Source of the DNA: NORP309 sp045107085
GTDB taxonomy: Bacteria > Pseudomonadota > Gammaproteobacteria > Xanthomonadales > Marinicellaceae
Reading direction: 5' to 3'
DNA: 64,000 nt
Assembly (NCBI GenBank): GCA_045107085.1
Contig: JBGCFT010000088.1
Span: 1-64,000 of the forward strand
Both the position numbers and the translations under genes were made by a program. Shown here in pieces: positions 59,262 through 64,000 of the stretch. The stretch's first letter is position 1; each line of letters opens with the position of its first letter. Under the pieces are notes generated by a model. That model made no database searches. It was not told the origin of the DNA and was given only the letters and a program-made list of their open reading frames with translations.

Positions 59262-61301
59262 ATGATAATTGAAACATTTACATTGATGCTAGCACTGGCA
59301 TTACAAAACGATCAAAACAACAAAGATACAGATAAAGAAGTTGATCAAATCATTGTCACAGCCTCTAAAAAGAAACAATCAGTAGAAAATTTGTCTACAG
59401 CTGTTTCTGTCGTAACAAAGGCGGAGATTCTTGAAAAAAACATTACATTACTACCAGATTTACTCCGTGAAGAAGCAGGTGTTTATATCCAACAAACTAC
59501 GCCTGGCCAAGGTATACCAATCATAAGGGGATTAAAGGGTTCAGAAAATGTTCACCTTATCGATGGCATGCGTTTAAATACTGCTTTTTTTAGAAATTCT
59601 CCGAATCAATATTTAGCATTGGTTGATCCATTTATGACCAATCAAATTGAAATAATTAGAGGTCCAGCATCGGTTCTATATGGAGGAGATGCTTTGGGCG
59701 GCGTGTTAAATGTTATTACTCATACTCCTAGTTTTACAGGAAAAGATTGGCAACACCAAGGAGAAATGTATCTATCCTATGATTCTGCCGATGAAAAAAC
59801 CCTCAGTCATATTTCTCTAGATATGGGCAACGAAAAAATATCTACTACTTTGGGTTTGAGTTATCAAGATATTGGAACAAGAACCATTGGTGGTGGCACT
59901 GAAGTTCCTTTTACAAATTACAGCTCAAGAGCTGTAAATAATAAGTGGTTATTCAATTTATCGGAAGATAAGTCATTAATATTTGATATGCAATATTTAA
60001 CTCAACCATCCACACCTAGAGTTGATGATTTGGTTGTAGGATTTGGTCAAACTGAACCAGATTCATCACTGTTTTTGTTTTCTCCAAATCAAAGGCAATT
60101 TGTTCATTTGAACTATTCAGATAATGCTGCGAATGCTTTGTATGATAACTCAGATTATCATATTTCATGGCAGCTAATCAAAGACCACAGAATAAGATCA
60201 AATTTTGATGAAGAAGATCTTATAAAAGAACAAAATGAAAGTGCTTTGTTTTCATTTCAATCTTCTTTTAATAAACAGTTAAACGAACAATTAGATGTGG
60301 TATATGGTATTGACTATTACAAAGATACCATTAATAGTGCCAGACAAAACATTAGTAATGGCGTTGCTACTAACGGAAATTCACGTTTTCCTGATGATTC
60401 TACTATGCAACATTTGGGTTTTTTTGCAGACATGACTAAATACTTCGAACACCAAGATTTAACATTTGGAATGCGTTACAGTGATTATGAGATAGACCTA
60501 AATAATCCAATCATTTCCAATGATACTCTTAAAATTGATGATTTAACTTGGCACATAGGTTGGCTCTATCACCTTGATGATGAAAATAAATTATTTGCCA
60601 ATCTTGGAAGAGGCTTCAGGCCACCTAATATATTTGATTTAGGTCAAGTAGGAGAAAGGCCGGGTAACCGTTTTAATGTCATCAATACTGATGTAAAACC
60701 AGAAACCGTCCACACATTGGATATTGGATGGAAGCATTTTGGCAACATCTATACTGTGGACTTTACTGTATTTTATTCGAAGTATAAAGATAAAATTGCC
60801 AGTGTTGAAACCGGTGAATTAACAGATACTGGACAACTAATCGTTCAGTCTCAAAATATTAATGATGTTAACCTTTATGGTGTAGAATCCAGTTTTACTT
60901 ATAAAATCAATACTGATTCAGAATTTAATGCGGTATTAAATTACACTTGGGGTGAGGAAACAACAGGTGATTTAAGTGAGCCAGCAGATAGAATTCCACC
61001 ACTCAATGGTTTTATCGGTTATCAAAAACAAATCAATGATGACTGGAGTATCAATCCTAAAATCATCTATGCAACAACGCAAGATAGACTCAGTGCCCGT
61101 GATGTAAGAGATGCAAGAATACATCCAAATGGAACAGGCGGTTTTGTATCATATAACGTATATGCTAATTGGAAACTTTCTGGTGCCAGTAACGTGCGTT
61201 TTGGTTTTGAAAACATATTTGATAAGAAGTACAGAGAACATGGATCGGGTTTAGAAGCCGCAGGAAGAAATTTACACGCTTCTTTTAATTATTTGTTTTA
61301 G
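59262..61301 (+). CDS. TonB-dependent outer-membrane receptor
   Basis: 679 residues. Plug domain with DQIIVTASKKKQSVENLSTAVSVV (TonB box VTAS region), IPIIRGLKGSENVHLIDGMRLN and NQIEIIRGPASVLYGGDALGGVLNVIT; barrel ends LHASFNYLF with a C-terminal Phe. N-terminus MIIETFTLMLALALQND is short and poorly charged for a signal peptide, so the start may need review. It resembles haem/hemoglobin- or cation-type receptors (SVENLSTAVSVVTK, Y-K-D-K-I), but the ligand is not clear. No riboswitch or Fur box was seen upstream. Confidence 0.88.
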   Translation: MIIETFTLMLALALQNDQNNKDTDKEVDQIIVTASKKKQSVENLSTAVSVVTKAEILEKNITLLPDLLREEAGVYIQQTTPGQGIPIIRGLKGSENVHLIDGMRLNTAFFRNSPNQYLALVDPFMTNQIEIIRGPASVLYGGDALGGVLNVITHTPSFTGKDWQHQGEMYLSYDSADEKTLSHISLDMGNEKISTTLGLSYQDIGTRTIGGGTEVPFTNYSSRAVNNKWLFNLSEDKSLIFDMQYLTQPSTPRVDDLVVGFGQTEPDSSLFLFSPNQRQFVHLNYSDNAANALYDNSDYHISWQLIKDHRIRSNFDEEDLIKEQNESALFSFQSSFNKQLNEQLDVVYGIDYYKDTINSARQNISNGVATNGNSRFPDDSTMQHLGFFADMTKYFEHQDLTFGMRYSDYEIDLNNPIISNDTLKIDDLTWHIGWLYHLDDENKLFANLGRGFRPPNIFDLGQVGERPGNRFNVINTDVKPETVHTLDIGWKHFGNIYTVDFTVFYSKYKDKIASVETGELTDTGQLIVQSQNINDVNLYGVESSFTYKINTDSEFNAVLNYTWGEETTGDLSEPADRIPPLNGFIGYQKQINDDWSINPKIIYATTQDRLSARDVRDARIHPNGTGGFVSYNVYANWKLSGASNVRFGFENIFDKKYREHGSGLEAAGRNLHASFNYLF

Positions 61302-61340
61302 TCTGTTATAAACTAATTCATTGATAAAAATTTAATATAT

Positions 61341-61373
61341 CCTTTCTTTAGTTTTTAAGTAAATTAAAGAAGG
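61341..61373. terminator. Possible bidirectional terminator
   Basis: CCTTTCTTTA (61341-61350) pairs with TAAAGAAGGG (61364-61373) with one mismatch around a 13-base loop, between the convergent TonB receptor and hydrolase genes. The T-tract is weak, so the call is tentative. Confidence 0.4.
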
Positions 61374-61383
61374 GAATAAATAT

Positions 61384-62151
61384 TTAATTTTTCATATCTT
61401 TAAGAAAGGGTAAATCCATTCTAATTTTATTTACCACAGAAGCATCTAAGTCATAAAAAATACAATCTTGATTGAAATCTCCAATTGATAAAACCTCTCC
61501 CATAGGATTAATTATTTGTGACCCGCCAATGTAGTTTAGTCCATTATCATCGCTTCCTGTTCGATTAACAGCGACAATAAAGCATTGGTTTTCAATGGCC
61601 CTAGCCTGCAATAGAATGTTCCAATGCCTTTGTCTTGATTCTGGCCAGTTTGCAATAACATAAATAACGTGAACTTGATTAGAAACGGCTCTGAATATTT
61701 CTGGAAACCTCAAATCATAACAAATAAAGATACTGGATTTTAAGCCTTCTAAATCAAAAACAACCTGTTTGTTTCCTTGTTGAAAATATTGCCCTTCATT
61801 GGCTAGATTGAAACTGTAATTTTTGGTGTAGCTCGTAATTAGTTTGCCTTGTTTGTTTATTACCAAGGCAACATTTACAGCTTTATTTATTGTATTAGAT
61901 AGCTCAGTAATGCCTGCAATAATACTGATATTATTTTTAAGTGCCAAATTACAAAGAAATTGATAAGTTTGACCAAATGGTTCTTCAGCTGTTTTGGATA
62001 TGTTCATAGAAAAACCGCTATTAAACATTTCAGGCAATACTATTAAATCACAATTATTTTCATGAGCATGTTCTGTATATGATTGTGCTAATGTAAGGTT
62101 TTGTTCAAGGTTTTCCCATACACTATTAATTTGAACACTGGCTATTTTCAT
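61384..62151 (-). CDS. Carbon-nitrogen hydrolase, omega-amidase (YafV/Nit2)-like
   Basis: 255 residues from ATG 62151 (MKIASVQINSV); the frame extends to 62202 only inside bioC. Catalytic E41 in VLPEMFNSGFSM, K110 in TSYTKNYSF and C144 in FICYDLRFPE. Length and LPEMF-x-SGF fit the YafV type, which hydrolyses 2-oxosuccinamate or 2-oxoglutaramate after transamination (methionine salvage or Gln-transaminase repair). Located 22 bases downstream of bioC on the same strand. Confidence 0.88.
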   Translation of the reverse strand: MKIASVQINSVWENLEQNLTLAQSYTEHAHENNCDLIVLPEMFNSGFSMNISKTAEEPFGQTYQFLCNLALKNNISIIAGITELSNTINKAVNVALVINKQGKLITSYTKNYSFNLANEGQYFQQGNKQVVFDLEGLKSSIFICYDLRFPEIFRAVSNQVHVIYVIANWPESRQRHWNILLQARAIENQCFIVAVNRTGSDDNGLNYIGGSQIINPMGEVLSIGDFNQDCIFYDLDASVVNKIRMDLPFLKDMKN

Positions 62152-62173
62152 ATTTTTATACTTAATGTTTTGT

Positions 62174-62998
62174 TTAATCTTTAATTGCCAAACTAATGTC
62201 ATTGATTTTTTTTGATTTTTTTGCCCTTAAATACACCACTTCATAACTGGCAGGCAATCTATCATCAACTCGAAACTCTTCATAAGCATTCATTAACGTG
62301 TTTAATTGCTTTCGAGTCATGAGTCCTTTCTTACGTGATTCGATGACATTATGTCCCCCAGAAGATTTAATGTCCCTCATCAAAGAAATAATATCTTTAT
62401 AGGTTAATGTTATTATTTCTGCATTCACTACGGGTTCTTCAAAACCCAGTTTCAGTAAAGTATCGCCCATGTCATGCAAGGCAGGAAAATCATGAACATG
62501 CATCTGTTTATCGACACTTAACCAGGATTGTTTTAACTCAACCAAGCTTGTCTCACCCAGAGCACTCATTATTAATAAACCATTAGGCTTTAGGACTCTC
62601 ATGCATTCGGCAAAAACATCTTTTTCATTGCACCAATGAATTAACATGTTTGAAAAAACCACATCAAACGCATTGTCTTCAAAAGGCAAGTCATGGACAT
62701 CACTATGAATTACATTCACTTGTTTGTGATGTGAAATATGTTCAAGCATGTTCTTAGAAAAATCCAATGCTGAAATTTTTACATTATTAAATAATTTTAA
62801 AAACTTTGGAATTGCCCATCCTGTTCCACAACCTAAATCTAGAATATGGTTAGGTTGAAATGTTGGATCAATTTTGCACTCATCATCTAGCCTTTCAATT
62901 AACCTTGACATGACTTCCTTTTGTAATACAGCATTTTCTTCATACTGGTTGGCTGCGTTATTAAATGATTTTAATATGGCATGATATTCTAGAGGCAT
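62174..62998 (-). CDS. bioC: Malonyl-ACP O-methyltransferase BioC
   Basis: 274 residues. The N-terminus FNNAANQYEENAVLQKEVMSRLIERL is the BioC pattern (F-x-x-A-A-x-x-Y-x-x-x-A-x-x-Q). SAM motif ILDLGCGTGWAIPKFL, and VFSNMLIHWCNEKDVFAECMRVLKPNG follow. It masks malonyl-ACP as a methyl ester to start pimelate for biotin. No bioA, B, D, F or H gene is adjacent. Divergent from comF by 49 bases. Confidence 0.9.
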   Translation of the reverse strand: MPLEYHAILKSFNNAANQYEENAVLQKEVMSRLIERLDDECKIDPTFQPNHILDLGCGTGWAIPKFLKLFNNVKISALDFSKNMLEHISHHKQVNVIHSDVHDLPFEDNAFDVVFSNMLIHWCNEKDVFAECMRVLKPNGLLIMSALGETSLVELKQSWLSVDKQMHVHDFPALHDMGDTLLKLGFEEPVVNAEIITLTYKDIISLMRDIKSSGGHNVIESRKKGLMTRKQLNTLMNAYEEFRVDDRLPASYEVVYLRAKKSKKINDISLAIKD

Positions 62999-63047
62999 GG
63001 AAATATGATAATATAAAAACTTTATTTTAACACCAAGTCCCTTAATC

Positions 63048-63707
63048 GTGAATCAATGTTTCATTTGTAATAGCAATACTCAAGATGTCCTATCATACCA
63101 ATCAATTTGTCATGGCTGTTTGAGTTTGATTAAGCATCCAGAGTACGATTGTTTAAGGTGTGGTGTTGAATTGCAATCAGATCACGGCATTTGTGGAAAT
63201 TGTCAAACTAAACCACCTATGTTTTCTGAAGTTAAGTATGTTGGAGTTTATCAATTTCCCATCGATAACTGGGTAAAAAATCTAAAATTTGGTAAAAATA
63301 TTCTCATGTCAACAATGTTTGCTGAGTTGATGCAACCTTTGTTAAATGAAATTGAACCAGACTATTGTTTAATGCCAGTGCCTTTGCATGTTTCTAGGTT
63401 AAGATCACGTGGTTATAATCAAGCATATGAAATAGTAAAAGAGATATCGAAACTATCAAATAGGCCCATAGATACCTCATTAAAACGCAGTATCAATACA
63501 AAAATGCAAGCACAGCTCAAGCTCAATCAAAGAGCAAGCAATGTCAGTAAAGCTTTTTTGGTTCAAGGCGACTTGGACAACAAAAAAATAGTGTTAATAG
63601 ATGACGTCATGACTTCAGGAAACACATTAAAAGAATGCGCCAAAACTTTAAAAAAAGCTGGCGCATTAGACATTAAAATAATTATATTTGCACGTAAATC
63701 GCTGTAA
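63048..63707 (+). CDS. comF: ComF-family phosphoribosyltransferase-like protein
   Basis: 219 residues from GTG 63048. An N-terminal Cys-rich zinc region (CFIC..., CHGC, CLRC, CGNC) and PRTase signature VLIDDVMTSGNTLKEC. ComF/GntX proteins help single-stranded DNA uptake in transformation; with dprA and pilTU in this window it hints at natural competence. Divergent from bioC, a common gammaproteobacterial pairing. Confidence 0.93.
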   Translation: MNQCFICNSNTQDVLSYQSICHGCLSLIKHPEYDCLRCGVELQSDHGICGNCQTKPPMFSEVKYVGVYQFPIDNWVKNLKFGKNILMSTMFAELMQPLLNEIEPDYCLMPVPLHVSRLRSRGYNQAYEIVKEISKLSNRPIDTSLKRSINTKMQAQLKLNQRASNVSKAFLVQGDLDNKKIVLIDDVMTSGNTLKECAKTLKKAGALDIKIIIFARKSL

Positions 63708-63733
63708 TAGAACAGAGCTTTATTGAATAATTA

Positions 63734-64000
63734 TTAGCTACCAAAAGTATTGCATTGAGTTATGTCACCTGTTTGCATTCCCTTTCTTAACCAATGCACT
63801 CTTTGTTCAGATGAACCATGAGTAAAAGATTCTACATTAACGCTTCTGCCAGCGTTTCTTTGTAATGTATCATCACCTATAGAGGCAGCGGCTTGAAGTC
63901 CTTCTTCAACATCACCATCATCTAGCCAATTTTTTTGTTTTTGAGACAAATTTGCCCAAACACCAGCATAACAATCAGCTTGAAGCTCTAGCATTACTAA
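63734..64000 (-). CDS. YpfJ-type neutral zinc metallopeptidase, C-terminal part (cut by window end)
   Basis: The frame is open to the window edge. ELQADCYAGVWA at its start is the family's third zinc-ligand region, and HGSSEQRVHWLRKGMQTGDITQCNTF is the conserved C-terminus. The HEXXH motif lies beyond base 64000. A putative membrane-anchored or secreted metallopeptidase of unknown substrate; ends convergent with comF. Confidence 0.88.
   Translation of the reverse strand, partial: LVMLELQADCYAGVWANLSQKQKNWLDDGDVEEGLQAAASIGDDTLQRNAGRSVNVESFTHGSSEQRVHWLRKGMQTGDITQCNTFGS

Overview
The window is a 64-kb piece of a chromosome from a low-GC (by eye mid-30s % G+C) Gram-negative bacterium, most likely a gammaproteobacterium. 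The evidence is the gene set and order: a def / LysM-dprA-smg-topA-tsaC block, RapA (HepA), pilT-pilU, bioC divergent from comF, rimK, hemE, waaA, TonB receptors and a proteobacterial cobalamin riboswitch. A Marinicella-like marine lineage would fit, but that is a guess from general character. No rRNA, tRNA, CRISPR array, prophage or classical insertion sequence was seen.

Layout. 1-3.2 kb: tail of lepB, a GNAT acetyltransferase, a small conserved protein and a TetM/EF-G-like ribosomal GTPase. 3.2-5.3 kb: an accessory island built from three same-direction copies of a REP-flanked tyrosine transposase (RAYT) unit. One copy is intact and two are internal-deletion or truncated derivatives, with two small orphan genes between them. 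5.3-11.2 kb: RraA-like protein, membrane protein, methyltransferase, a 933-residue exported orphan, a YCII-like secreted protein and a NadD-like adenylyltransferase. 11.2-13.5 kb: a second accessory patch with a DUF6090-like membrane protein, a secreted HEXXH metallopeptidase (Bacteroidota flavour) and the relic of a short-chain dehydrogenase. 13.5-22.7 kb: MscS channel, MerC protein facing a BigR/YgaV-type ArsR regulator, a hemE-Rieske-GtrA operon, an AhpD-like protein, a secreted propeller-like protein, wrbA-arsC facing them, a PpiC-type lipoprotein, a DUF3025 protein and an SRPBCC protein.

22.7-34.5 kb: Fur-box-controlled feoAB, rapA, adk, a PPi-dependent phosphofructokinase, sulfotransferase-tsaB-ppa on the minus strand, and a gmd-glycosyltransferase pair behind a promoter with a perfect palindrome. 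34.5-41.6 kb: a cobalamin riboswitch and its btuB-like receptor, a DUF1287 protein, a DUF1800-DUF1501 pair (the second with a Tat signal), xthA and def. 41.9-52.7 kb: a long co-directional run LysM-dprA-smg-topA-tsaC-waaA-ccoS-safE-miaA-rimK-aspartoacylase, with many 4-bp or few-base junctions. 52.8-64 kb: a voltage-gated-type K+ channel with a zinc ribbon, pilU and pilT, a large hybrid histidine kinase, a second TonB receptor, an omega-amidase-like hydrolase, bioC, comF and the end of a YpfJ-type metallopeptidase.

How the genes work together. Most are housekeeping: t6A and i6A tRNA modification (tsaB, tsaC, miaA), DNA topology and uptake (topA, dprA, comF, pilT/U), nucleotide and pyrophosphate economy (adk, pfp, ppa), haem, iron and cobalamin acquisition (hemE, feoAB, btuB), and envelope glycans (waaA, gmd, glycosyltransferase, sulfotransferase). 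The most unusual material is the RAYT/REP island with its miniature derivatives, a TetM-like GTPase whose drug-displacing loop is non-canonical, a zinc-free TopA with a lysine-only tail, and several large secreted proteins of unknown function.
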